Source: Plectrocnemia conspersa
Lineage: Eukaryota > Arthropoda > Insecta > Trichoptera > Polycentropodidae
DNA: 64,000 nt
Direction: 5' to 3'
Assembly (NCBI GenBank): GCA_009617715.1
Contig: VTFK01000075.1
Location: forward strand, 372,001-436,000
Shown here: positions 1-13,300 of the stretch, piece by piece
How the letters are laid out: each line of letters starts with the position of its first letter
How positions within the stretch are numbered: position 1 is the first letter of the stretch
The notes under the pieces: model-generated
What the model was told of the DNA's origin: nothing
The model's input: the letters and a program-made list of their open reading frames with translations, nothing else
Databases searched by the model: none
Made by a program: the position numbers and the translations under genes

Positions 1-733
1 TTACATTATATTTTAAATTTTTAAATATCAGTTATTTAATTTTAATTTTACAATCACTAATTTAATTTTTATCAAAGTTTTAATAACGTGTAATAATTTG
101 TAAAACATTTTTACGAATACATACTTCATCGTAAAAAATTAAATGTGATACAACTGTTCGATATTCATTATTACTCATTTTTAATATGTAAATATGCCAT
201 GATATTTCGGTTATGTTTTTTTTAAATTTAGAAGTAATAATTACAATATATAGGTTTGTTTAACTAAAGAATCAGAATAATGTGTCCATTAAGGTAAACT
301 ATTTTAAGAAAAATAAAGTTGTATGTACATATCTATTATTTTTGGTATAATTAGTTTTTACTTTTGAGAATTTCACTTCAGAGTTCTCATTTCTCAAAAA
401 AAAATTTAATTTTTTGAAAATTTTCATACAAATTTTTTTTGTTAAAAACTAAATTTGTACGAATATTAACAACCGCTGGATTAAATGCATAAAAAAGGGT
501 GGGCCTATACCAGATTTTTTTTAAATTTGCATTCATTCTTGAATGCTCTTTTAAAATGCAAAAAAATACTAACGATTTTTTAACTACTCGAATCGACCTT
601 ATATTTACTTCAGTAATTGAAGAACTAAATAATAATATGATAGAATAAAGTGCTTCGTGTAGGATGACGGTCCCGGGTGCTCCCACTCGCATCCTCAGGT
701 CGTATGTAAGTCGAATTCGGCTCAATAGCGCCC
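1..733. other. AT-rich DNA, no gene seen
   Basis: Very AT-rich with homopolymer T and A runs. A minus-strand open frame at 387-725 is the downstream continuation of the candidate exon at 734-881 and has a composition typical of chance. Nothing else is supported. Confidence 0.5.
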
Positions 734-881
734 CTAGAACTTGAGCACATACTTTCCATCGACAGGGCCAATGGTCCGCTTCCAGTCTCTCGATTGACGA
801 CCACAGTTGATTTCCCTGTCCGGAGCTACTGGTGGTTTCTCGGTATCACTATCTTTTGTTGGACACAGAGGAAGGATATAA
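734..881 (-). CDS. Candidate alternative or orphan terminal exon
   Basis: A good acceptor (TTTTCCAG) at 882-889 is followed by an open stretch that ends at TAG 734-736. It encodes about 49 residues, ending GPVDGKYVLKF, and sits in a patch of higher GC content than its surroundings. Its entry phase (two bases carried in) equals the donor phase of SPATA22 exon 7, so it could serve as an alternative last exon, though it has no resemblance to the SPATA22 tail. It could also belong to another minus-strand gene, or be chance. No family recognised. Confidence 0.25.
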
Positions 882-3678
882 CTGGAAAATCAGCAGATAT
901 TAAAAATGCACGGGAGCATTCTTTATATAAAAAAATTATAGCCTAACTTTGTAGTTATGCTATAAAATTTACCTGTTGCTCAACTTTAATCTCATTTTTT
1001 CAACAAGCTTAAGAAGGTTTTTATCTTTATTTTGTTTAAAATATGGAAAACGTAAAGTAGCAAAAGCTTATGATTTTTTCTACGAATCGGTTATAAATAC
1101 TGAAGCGTAAACTTCATCATAACTTCGATACAGATCGATCTGTTCTAAATGCTGTATTTAATAAAGATCGTATGTTTATCAATCTAGTTGAGCAAGCTAA
1201 CTAATATTAAAATATAATTTACTTTAAAGCGTTCTACGCGGATTTATAAATATAAATTTATAAATTATTTTATGAAAATGTCAGAAAGTCATTCTAGTAG
1301 AAAAATAGTATTATAATACATTTAACTATTATTAAGAATACACATAGCTCAAGCAATAGATCGATGTACTGCAGTGGTACAGTAACTGTCACGGATTCCA
1401 ATCTACTCGCCAATTTCAAAATCGTTGCAATCTGCAGTTAGTACGTGGATAACTGTTCTGAAGCACCGCGCTAGAATCGGCTGTAATTTAATTCCGGCTG
1501 AAATCTGGTTATACACGTATATAATATATAGACAGCACAGACACAACTGAAAACGTATTGCTCGTACAATATAAATCAATTATTTATATGAACAAATAAA
1601 TGACTACTTATAATATATTTTACGGTCAATAAGTGGTTAATACAGTCGAATAGCGACAAACTATTATGTCATAACACCTTCTAAAAATATATTGGTTAGT
1701 TAGAATTATTCAATATTTTAAAGGTATTATGGAGAAGGCTGTATATATCTAAAAATACGTTGCTCCAAATTTTATATATTGACTTCTCATACTCGGTGTT
1801 ATCGCACACCTTTCAAAAAAAATGTATAGGCAAATCTATGTACATTTTGTAAGTAGTAGTTTTATGACTTATGGCCCTACCTGTACACCCATGTCACAGC
1901 CATGGCTATGAAGTCGGCAGTTTCATTTTAAGTACGCCCGACAAAGGATATGCACCTATCTCACGGACATGGAGAGAGCAAACGGAGTTTCATCTTTTGG
2001 CATGCAAGCAAGCGTGACTGCGGCCATTTCCCAGCGAAAACTACACCATAACATAATACAAAGACGCCCTGTGGACTCCCTAATTGCGTTTCGTCTTAAT
2101 GCATCCATCTACTTCAGCAGCTAGCACTACCGATTTGTTCGGCGACATAAAGCGCCATCTAATCATCATATTGACACAGCTGCCTCTTGTCCGGCGCACA
2201 ACATAGGACCAATTTGGGACACGGCCATTACCGAAATAATAGGCTTAGTCCTCCGACAACGCCAAATATTGTTCGGGTAAAGCGATTATCTTTATTAAAC
2301 TTAGCTTAGGACACGCCGTACTATTATCCCAGCGATTTTCACATACATACATGAGCAGTTATGTTGAAAAAGTTCCCGAACTCTTGAATCATCATTATAT
2401 AATATATATCTAATATATTAGACAATTATATGTCGCAATGCTACAAACGAAACAAACAAAATATCTGTTAAAAGAAGCAAAATGCTAATCACGTATTAAG
2501 TATAAGAAAATAGATGAAAATTTTCAGCACTCTTTGTAAGCAGCTAAAATAATTCTGACTCAGTCGAAGACGAAAAGTTGTTTAACACAATTTCGTAAAA
2601 CATTACATATGCAAAGTAACAAAATTATATACAAAGTCTTTGTATAAAATTATGTACGTAAATATGGTAAATTTTATAAAATAATACACATACCTACAGA
2701 TATTGTTTTATAAGATTATTTTTGAACATACATATTTAATTTTTAAATTTAAAAAGTAATATGCAAGGTTATTAATAATGTTATCAAGATATCTAAGATC
2801 ATAATAACTACGTGCAACTATATCATCATACTACGACATCTAGTGTTTTATACAACACATTTTATTTATACAACCATTATATTCGTATTCTCCGGTGCTA
2901 TTTTTTAACATATCTACACATCGAACTTGTTATAAATAGAGACTAACAAAATAAAAGTCCGTTAAAATATGAAAATCATTAATTATTAATTTTTTGGGTT
3001 TTTCAAAATTTATTTCTAGGGGACCAATTGTGTTGGTATTGTTACTCCATCCCAAGCAACCATATTTTTAAATATGTATAATTTATACTTTGCGCCATTT
3101 CTATTATATATCGGTATAAGAGTCGCAATGCCTACAAGCTATTTAGAGAAAAAATCTGTAATGTGTTCTGAATTTAAGTTAAGATAAAACCCTTGTGTAC
3201 ATATTCGTTTTTACCGTTCAATTTCAATTTTATAACAAATCATATTTATTTTCCAACATAATTTAATTTTAATTTCAAATCATTAAAAAAAAATAGTAAT
3301 TAACTCGTAATTATGAAGGAAGTGCTACGAAGGCAAAATCTTGATTGAATAAGTTGTAGCTTTATCCCAAAAATAAGTAAAAGAAAAGTTCAGTAATTTT
3401 TTGAACGAGCCACGTACAACAAGGGTTAGATAATTAAGGGTTGTTCAGAATTCTTGAAGACGTTTCGCAATGCAACAATCGAGTATGTACTTTGACGGGA
3501 TTGGAATGCGGTTTGATCTAGAAATTGCATTAACACGACTGCATAACGATGTCGTGACCCGAATACACGGTTTTAACCCGATCGGGGTTGAGTGAGTAAA
3601 GTTGATAATGTCGTTATGGCTTATGGCATACGCTTGATGGGTTCATACGGCGATCGAATTAGCTGTCGGGTTAATTTT

Positions 3679-3730
3679 TATGCAAATAGTTACGATAATG
3701 GTTAAACCGTGTCAAGTGTCTATTTGCATA
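3679..3730. promoter_or_regulatory. Inverted pair of octamer (POU-type) motifs
   Basis: TATGCAAATAG at 3679-3689 and its exact reverse complement CTATTTGCATA at 3720-3730 are separated by 30 bases. ATGCAAAT is the classic POU-domain octamer. An exact 11-base inverted pair in a GC-raised block suggests a regulatory element; no target gene is implied. Confidence 0.3.
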
Positions 3731-4265
3731 AATCATAGAAGTTTATGTTTGTGTGCGTCGATCGGCTTCCTTAATGGGTTTAGTAAGAACGATAGTGGAT
3801 TCTTGAGTGCGTTTCATTGTTTATGTTTTCAACTATAAGGCTTTTTAACCCTTAAATTAAGTAGATGTGACTTTGAAAAAACACAATTGACCATGAGCTT
3901 TTAATACAAGTTTCAAGTTAAACGAATAAAAATAGGTACAATAAATTAGCTACCTATGCATATTAATATTATTAATATAGAAAACTTAAACATGTTGATC
4001 GGTAAGTGATGTATCATACATTGAAGTTATACTAATGGATGTATCATGACCGTGTTGTGTAACCTAATAATCTCGACCGTGTTACGACAGTTATAGGTGA
4101 CATGCGCTTCACTATAATTATATGCGAATCGTTACATCTGCTTTAATATGTTTATTGGTATATCTTATTAAATACATAGTAACTTACATATATTATATAA
4201 TCATTATGTATTGATGTAAACTCAATATTATTTAATTACCTAGAGATTTTCATCATTAACAAAAA

Positions 4266-4271
4266 TTTATT
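4266..4271 (-). terminator. Polyadenylation signal for SPATA22
   Basis: TTTATT on the plus strand reads AATAAA on the minus strand, 113 bases past the stop codon at 4384-4386. Confidence 0.45.
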
Positions 4272-4383
4272 TAATTAACAATTAAAACAATTAAAACTAT
4301 TATATTATATAACATATTATTGAATAATTATCTTGTTAATTCTGAGAACAATTTCACTTATATCTACAAATATTTACCTAACT

Positions 4384-7300
4384 TTAACGAGACGTTGAAA
4401 GTGTGTGTAACTTATTGATCACATGGTGACTTATAGCACACAAACGCGGCAAAGCTGCTCGTTCGAAAGGCAAAACTTCGCGTATCTTGAATGCCATCAA
4501 GCGATTGGAACTAATCATCTTGCCGATAATTCTGAAAAATTAAATCAAATTGTTATGCTTAAATCTGCACGTACGTGATGAACGTGTTAAATAGTATTTC
4601 AGCGGGAGTGGTGGACATGTTGGCAAACATCGACGATGATGTTGACGTTGTTGAGTTTGTTCGGACAACGTTCGTCAAATATAACCACGAAAATCGAAGC
4701 ACCATCATGTTATTTTGGACATATGTTTGTTATATCTTACCGCACTGTGGCCCCAGGTTCAATTTTTGGCATCAGGAAATCGATTTCGTAGAACACAGCT
4801 TGCAATACGGGGCCGCTAGAATCTCTCAACAGCAGATGTTTTTCGCATCCTGGTCCAGATCTGATACTGATGCATTTGGCTGAAATAATATTTGTATTGA
4901 AGTGTGATGAAAGTATTATACACAAACCATGTAAACATGCTCTTTAAAAGTAATCTGCAAAAAATATATTTATTCCCGAATAATATTAAATAAGAAAGAT
5001 TAATTGATATTTAAGCTTTGAAACACAATCGGTAATTTCTCACCCATTTGCATCAAATGTTATATACCTTATTAATAAAATATATAACAAGTTGTTATAT
5101 CGTATTAAAGTATGTCAGCATATGATGAAAAATAGATTTAACTTTACAGTAATTTTATATGTATATATTTTGTTTACTATGCTGCTATCAAAACAGTATT
5201 CTTAATCATGAACAATCTTTGCTCTAAACGTCAAAAAAAAAAGGTGAATAGAGTAAATTGAAAGTCAAAGTCTGTTGGTGTGTAAAGCCAACGTTTTGAA
5301 AAAAATAATAAGAATGGTCAAAATCAAATCATTAATGTCTGATTTTAACTATATGTTTCAAATTGCGATTATGTTTTTTTTGCTGTATACATATAAATAT
5401 TTTATTGAATTATTAGAGAATTTTAATATCTATATAATATGTACGAACTGGTTTGATTTCAGTTAATCATCACGATATTTATCAGTAAGATTAGGAAAAT
5501 ATTGTTTAACCTAATTTGTAATAATCGATCGATAGAAATTGAAAAACACATATATTTTATTTGCGTTAACACAGTCAGTTCGAGAGCTATCAATTTCATC
5601 ATTATTCATAATTGAGAAAGAGATAGAAAGTTTGGGCTTATAACGTCGCTAAATACAACTAATTAATAAAACTATTAGCTCTAAAGCACACGTTACGAAT
5701 ATACGTTTGATACATATATCATTACTCCTGTTTATATTTTGAACAAATTTATAGAATGATTACTATGTTTTTTTTATATTTATCAATCAATCGGAGTAAT
5801 GATAAGTATATTGAACGTATATCCGTATCGTGCGCTTTAGAGATAATAGTAAGGGCGTAAACTCATACTTGCCATCTTTTCTCAATTATGGATCAATATG
5901 TAATGCATAGCTATTGAACTGACTGTGTTAACGCAAATATAGTTAAGTCTATCAGGTTTATAGTCAGCAATTAATATTACTCATTTATCGATCTGGTAAA
6001 ATGTAATAAATAGTATAATAGTAAATCAATATTTAAATAATAGTACATACCAATCAAAACAATATTAATGAAAAATTAATAATTTCACTCACTTCGAAAC
6101 ATTTAACACAGATTTAGAGGTTTCATATATTAATTCTCAATCACATTTCTTTGTATTTTATAACAAAAAAGACATTATAAAATATTTTTCAATATACGTA
6201 ATTGGGTTATCTTGGCAAAAAAGTGACGTTTGCCTACAAAGCAACAAATGCTGTGATGACTACATCTTAGAAAGACAAGAACCCATGCCATGTAAGGTCC
6301 AACAGTCCCTCCAAGTAGGTACATGTGAGATTTTTAGCATTTTAGATGATATTATATCTCCTAAAATTTTCATTATAAACCAATAACGTGATAGATACAG
6401 CAAATACATCATAAAACACTCCAACGCATTAAATCCGCCGCACGTCTAGTCATCTCCTTCCCAGTATCCAATTTTCACGGGAGCTCGTTCACAGCTCGTC
6501 GATCATACAAATTCTCCGTTTAACACGTTGACAGCGCGCTCCGAATCCACTCGCAGCGTTTCAATTTGATCGTTACAATGCAAATTCTGTAAGTTGCTCG
6601 TTCGGTAATTGATTTATAATAGCGTTTCGCCCTCTCCTCCCCGTGAGAAGAAAATCGAAATCGAACGTTCAACGGCCACTTCATAAGCTACCGGTACAAA
6701 GGATGAAAAGCTCTCGACGATGATTTAAAATGTATTAACAAATTCGTTTGTACTCACCGATGACTTTGAAAATGTAGTCTACTCCTATATCCAAAAGTGT
6801 TTTGTACCATTTTAAAACTTTTTCGACGGGCCCGGTGAACACCCTCAATCCAGACGCCGTTATGCTCTGCAACAAATATCATAATAAACGTAAATGGTAA
6901 GCAATTTTCCAAATTGCCGCGTTCGGATATAAATAAGTCACGGTGGATGATATGAGCAAGAGCCAGATGCTAAAAGTAGAAACACATGGAAGTCTATATG
7001 TATATATGTACATACTAAGGGCAGTGAAACTTATCGACAAGATTGATTAAATCTCGGTCAATATACAACCCTATTAGCCTTAGTAATAAAATCTAGCCCA
7101 ATACATGTACATATATACAAACTACTATTCTATTCAAGATGTTAAGCTAAAGCAAATGTAAGTTAATTAATAATAATTAAATTATTACACAAAAGGTAAT
7201 GTAATTTGGTTAATAGAAATACCAACTGAAAGGACAAATTAATTGAAGGTCAATTTTAATCTAATATATAATATATATAGGTATAAGGATCAGAGGGTCT

Positions 7301-10300
7301 TATTAAAACACAGATCTTCAATCGTTTGCATTCATAAATTTATATACAACAACGATGTCTTATTATTTATAGTTATTAATAATATAATATTGACTTATAT
7401 TACAATATTAAAAAAATGTTTTCACGTCATACACAGCAACCATGTGAAGCCACACCTTTGAACCTAAATTTTTTTTAAATATTAAAGTACTCATTCAACT
7501 TCAACATATGTAATACCTATTTTTTTGCTGATTACTGTCTCTTCTATTCCCTTATTTTTTGCAAACTATATGCTAATTAAACTGTAAGTAGTACCACTTA
7601 ATAAATATAATTAGCACCCAGTATAAATTATATTTTTAATAATTTATCATTTTCAGCAAACAATAAAAAGTTTTTTAATATGACAATAACAGATAAGCTT
7701 TACACGGTTCAGGTGATATTTGTCACATTTTTATTAAAATAAGATGCATATTTAAAAGTTTTCTGAATTTATGTAAGATTTAAATGACATATTTAGTACT
7801 GTTATGCAAATTTATTTTGGCTAATAAATTTTGTATATTTTGTAACTAAAAAAATTGTCGATTTTGATAATTTATTTAGAAGACCAGCTAGATATTCTTA
7901 AACGATTCCTATTATTTCATTATTTAGTAGAATTATTTTGGTTTCATAATCATATATCCTAATTGTACTGTTAATATGTAAAGACCACAAGATTAGAATA
8001 TCTTACTTGTCGTTTTTACCGAAAAATAATAAAAATATTTATTAGTTTTTTTTTAAATCACTTTTAGCAAGCTTTGTTACACCAGTGTTTCTCAATCTTT
8101 TTTGACCATGCCCCACCTAAGCATCTCTAAAATCCTATTGTTCCCACTGTAACAAAATGCATTGAATGAGCGGACAATTAAAATTCTGAAGTAGAAATCA
8201 TCAGGAGATTGTTAAATAATAATAATATGAAGTGATAAGCAGTTGCAAAATATATGAAAAAAGTGCATAAAATATTTTTTATTGCAGCCTTTCATGTGGT
8301 TCTAGTTTTCTGAATTTCGGTTATTTTTTAAATTTTATAAAGAAAACTCCAATTCAACGATTTAAAAATCCATATATCCTCTATCATAATTAATAAAAAA
8401 AAAATATGACTGCTTCAAATAAAAATGTATATAGTCACAACTATTTTTAATTTGACTTTCGTAAGTAGGTTAAAAAAATAAAAAAAATAATATCGCAAGT
8501 TCTTTATTAATATAATATTCAATAATTGTTTTACTACAAGTCACCTCAATTTGTAAGTTATTAAGTTCCTAACCTAAGCCATTACCTTTATATAAATATG
8601 TTAATTTGATTTATTTATTCGCGCTATTTAGTAATGTAATTAAAATGTTTATTTATAGAGTAAAATTTAACAAAAACCTCTTTGCGAGTACTTTATCTTA
8701 ATATTTATATTAATTATTTAGATGGTATTATATATTTATTTTTACACCAGTCTCGAACAACATCAAGGAAAAAAACTTAAAATTAATTAACAATATACAC
8801 AAAAGAGGAAAATTTGATAAACTCATCCGAGAAGGTTTACGTGTACAACTCTGTACAAAATAACATGCAAATTAGTACGATCCTTGTGCTTTAGGTGTGC
8901 TGCAAAAGTTTTTATATAAAATACTAAATTGGTTAATTTTAATTCTAAATATCCACTGTTTGTGATATTCAGACAATTGTTTGTGATATCAGACAATTTT
9001 CCAACGTTTGTAATATCCAGGCAATGAATTTAAATAAATAAATAAGGATCAATAAAAATTCGAGTTTGTATATAAATTACTATTATAGAATATACAGGAA
9101 AAGACACCAGGAAAATAATCAATAGTATATTAACTATTTATTCCCGAAAAACGTAGATTCGAATCCTATACAAACACATGTATTTTTCAATTTGTATCGT
9201 AGCTGCCAGATCAGAATTAGTGACTATTATATAATTATGATTCTGATCGATCATTACAGATTACGTTTTGTTAGATTTTTTTATCTTGATTAATAATTTA
9301 AATCGAGCTAGATCGTACAAATTGTGCACAAAAAAATCTGATAATGAGTTACATCAGCTTATATAGAATAATGTCATACATCTATGTATTAATAAAAAAA
9401 ATATCCTTAATTTTTATTTTACTGAAAAAATATAATTACAATATTTAACTTTATATATGTCTAATCATTATAATACCTATATTGTCGTTGAGACTTATTA
9501 AATTGTGCAAATTCCGTTACCTATCGATAATTTTGGAATTAACTATTTTTTTTAATTATATTATATGAATTAAATTTAAACAATTAAAAATAAAAGTTCA
9601 AACACAAAATAGCACACGAAGTGAAGTATTAGATACGTTTCAAGAGATTGATTAAATCCTTGCGAAACTTCCTTACCCACCCAACCACGTGGGCTAACCA
9701 ACTGTTACCACAAATATATCGCAGCGAATTTTCTTACGCATCCAATACCTGTGTGAGCAATTTATATAAATCCAATAAAAATACAAAGACACGATAAATG
9801 ACATCAATGAAGATTATCATCATCTAGAATCTAGATCGTTCGCGAAACACGAATGTACGAGAAACAATAGTGGATTACGTATGTGCGTACGTATTATGCC
9901 GAATATTGGAAACCAAGATAGGTTTCTCTTTGTTAGCGCTTGATTGATGGTGTATCCTTAACAGACTTTGATTGAGAGCGTATTGAATATTGGACTATCG
10001 GTATCGGTCCGTGAACGTGAGCCAGTGGGTTTCTCCCAAATGCGTACACGTGGAAACGTTAACGTAACATTAAACACGAGTCATTCGCTCCATTGTGACA
10101 AAATGATTAAGGCATCTCAAATATCACCCTATACGGATTTAATTAATTATATAAAATATTAAACGCTATATGGAATATGATCAAATTGCCACACTCGATT
10201 AGTTCTGTGGAGCACTTCGACACCGTCTACCGCTTCCTCTAGCACCTGGGTGACAGCTTAATTAACCGTTACGATTCAATCTTGACACGGATTGCGGACT

Positions 10301-13300
10301 AGAAAGGAAGTACTACAGAAGATTTCACGGTGTCCCACGGTGTGGCTAGGACCCAAGAGTAGAAAGGACTTTCTTGGAAGTGGAAATTCGAGAGCGAGAA
10401 CGGGGAGGGGCGATGGAATCCGACGTCGAAATGTGCGGTAAGTGCCAAAAATGCCAGTCGGATGAGGGGATGATTAAAAATGGAGAACGTGTTGTAACGC
10501 AACATTCGAGGGCGTGAGGGTTGGAAATAAAGAAAAAAATCATCCCGCACGTTTCGAGTGATATTTTAATACTGCGGCGGCGGATGAAAAACAAACAAAA
10601 CGAGATTTGTGTATTTTTGCTTATGTTTGCTATAACGCAGTTAAACACAAATGTACAAGCTTGTGCTTCTATACAATATTTATGTTGTACTGCTTTTTTT
10701 TAATTTTTTCAAAAACTCTGCTTTAATGGTGCAATTTTGGCACGTAGCTATCGTCAATCTATTTTTGGAATTTCAATTCAAAAGTATATGAGCGAATGAC
10801 TTTTTCCTCCGAAGTTTGACGTGCGTTAGGTTCAATCCTAGTGATCAAATATCGAGATGTTGTAATTAACGATACGTAAGCTATCGTTGTATATTTGTTT
10901 GTTTGCTTATACATTTATATATTTATGATGTCCAGACCTTTGGGTCAAAGGGCTTTAATTTTGATAAGACAGAATGATAATTTGCCCTCTGAACTAGGAA
11001 AGTTTTCCCATGCCTGATCTAGATAGAATCCACTATATAATTTGACTATCGAATCAAAAGTTAAGTTAAAACAGTTAAAACTCACACGATGGGCTGGAAG
11101 ATATATGTATGGCACTGTCGGCTGTCAAACTTTGCTTTTTATATATTTATAAAGAAAGCTCTGACCGGAATAACTCTAAAAAGCTAAAAAAAAACGATAT
11201 TCCAAATTTATATTTTCATGCATTCTAGCAGAAATAATTAGATCACCAAAGTTTTTACAAAAAAAAATATATTGACTTATTACCGCAATAGACGTTTTAG
11301 AATCAGCCACAAATGAATAAAAAACATATAGAAATATGTATGCATCAGTAAAAGCTGCAGCAATAGAGATGCCCTGTAAATGAAAATTAAATCTACATAT
11401 GAAGACAGAAGAAGGAAATTCGCAAAACATTATTTTTATGAGATGGTGGATGATCCCTGTTTTAACACGAGTGTGAATGTCTTAATTAAAAGTTTGGATA
11501 TGGTCAACTATTATAGATATTATATTAACAAAAATATAAAGAAGTTGTTATTATATTTTTTTTAAATATTCTGAAAGCAAGTCCTAGAGCGAAGTGTAGC
11601 GAGGAAGTAATTCCTGGTCTTCTTTATGGTAGAATTTTACCCGCCTTTTTTTCGATTAGACTTATTACAAAACAGTCAAAAAACTTACGGCCATTTTGAG
11701 AAAAAACAAAATATACAGAATATTTTTTCTCAAGGCGACTAATAAATTAATATTTTCTGATGTACGGCGCGTACCTTGTAACTTAAGCTGTGAAAATATT
11801 TCTCACTGTCACATTTTAACGAAACCCTCATTTTTTCCTAAGCAGTCAAAGCGCCTTTTATGACATACCAGCGTAAGTCAATCCCTCTAATTGCTTATAG
11901 AAGTGTGCTGAAATTGATGGCACCCGGCCGCATTAATATTTTTTTAATGGCAAATATAATAATTTAAATAATTATTTGAAGTGCATAAAATATTTCTAAA
12001 ACATATATAAGAGGATTGCTTCACAATAAATTTAGAAAATCCCTTTATTTATTTATTTATATAGTCACTATAAATAATGCGTAAAATTTCCGATAGCCCA
12101 ATATAAAATATATTATATGTTTCGTAATAAGCAGTTTTTTTTATTATGGATTATCGATTGTCAAACAATTGATCACTTGATTTTGATTTTTTCTCAATTA
12201 TTTATTTACATTAACATAAACTTATTTTAATGACAATTATTTACCCCAAATTTTTATTTTCTACATTAGAAACAGACTATTAAATAAATAAAAATAAAGA
12301 TATAATTTTTATCTAAATATTTATTAACTAGCATTATATTGTTGTATTTAATAAAAACTATTATATATTGTAGATTTATACAAACATTAACAAGAAATAA
12401 ATATTAAATTAACTTTTATATAAATTAAATTAAAACTAGCAATAAAATATTTAATATTACTTATATAAATGCCTTTTTTGACATAGATAATGCTTTAAAT
12501 ATTTTGCTTTTATTAATACATTGAATAAAACAAAACCAAAAATAATATTATACACACATACAACACAATATAAAAGTTTTCCCTAATCGCAAGTAGCTAA
12601 TACTCGAATAAAAGTTTTCGAATTTCGATCGCGCCCACATGTCGCTGTATTAAGTTTACTCTTAAGTATATGAAACTTAAATATAAACGAAAAAAGGGTA
12701 ATAACTGGCCAACTTTTTACTCTTTCTCTAACAAAAGACAATTTGGAACTCATCAATCACAATTTATGTTTTTTTAACCTTTTGAAAATTGAGTTACTAC
12801 ATGGTTTTGTAAAACAATATTTCAAGTCTATCCGTCATTGTAACGTAAAACTGATGCATCATATTTTATTTTTGTATTTGAGTAAAATAAATTTCTTTGT
12901 AATGGAAATTATCCAAATTATTTAGATTTAAAATATAAAATGCTTATTTCAGTGGTTGTAGAGCATAAGTAAAGGGTAAATAACAAAAAGGACCCAAACC
13001 CAAAAATGAGACATTATAAATATGTATAGAGATGTTCCTCAACTTTCAATGGTTGAAGTGGGCAGGACATGAATAGAATAAAGAATGACCGATTCGTAGG
13101 ACAGTGGTCTCTAAACTTTTTTGCTCGCGTAGGATACTACAACCCTTAATATATTAATAAAATAGATGCGTATCGAAATACACATTCGTATGAAACTTGG
13201 TTCTAATTAGTTTTATATTTCATCGTAATATATGATACATGTTATTTAATAATTCGGTACTCCATTATCGTATTTTAATAAAAATACAATAAGACGGATA

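Larger units (their letters stand above)
882..4383. other. Downstream flank of SPATA22; repeats and GC-raised blocks
   Basis: Mostly AT-rich with no coding exon recognised. A block of about 470 bases at 1860-2330 has clearly higher GC content and looks like decayed mobile DNA, but I cannot name it. Another raised-GC block at 3430-3800 contains the inverted octamer pair listed separately. Confidence 0.4.
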
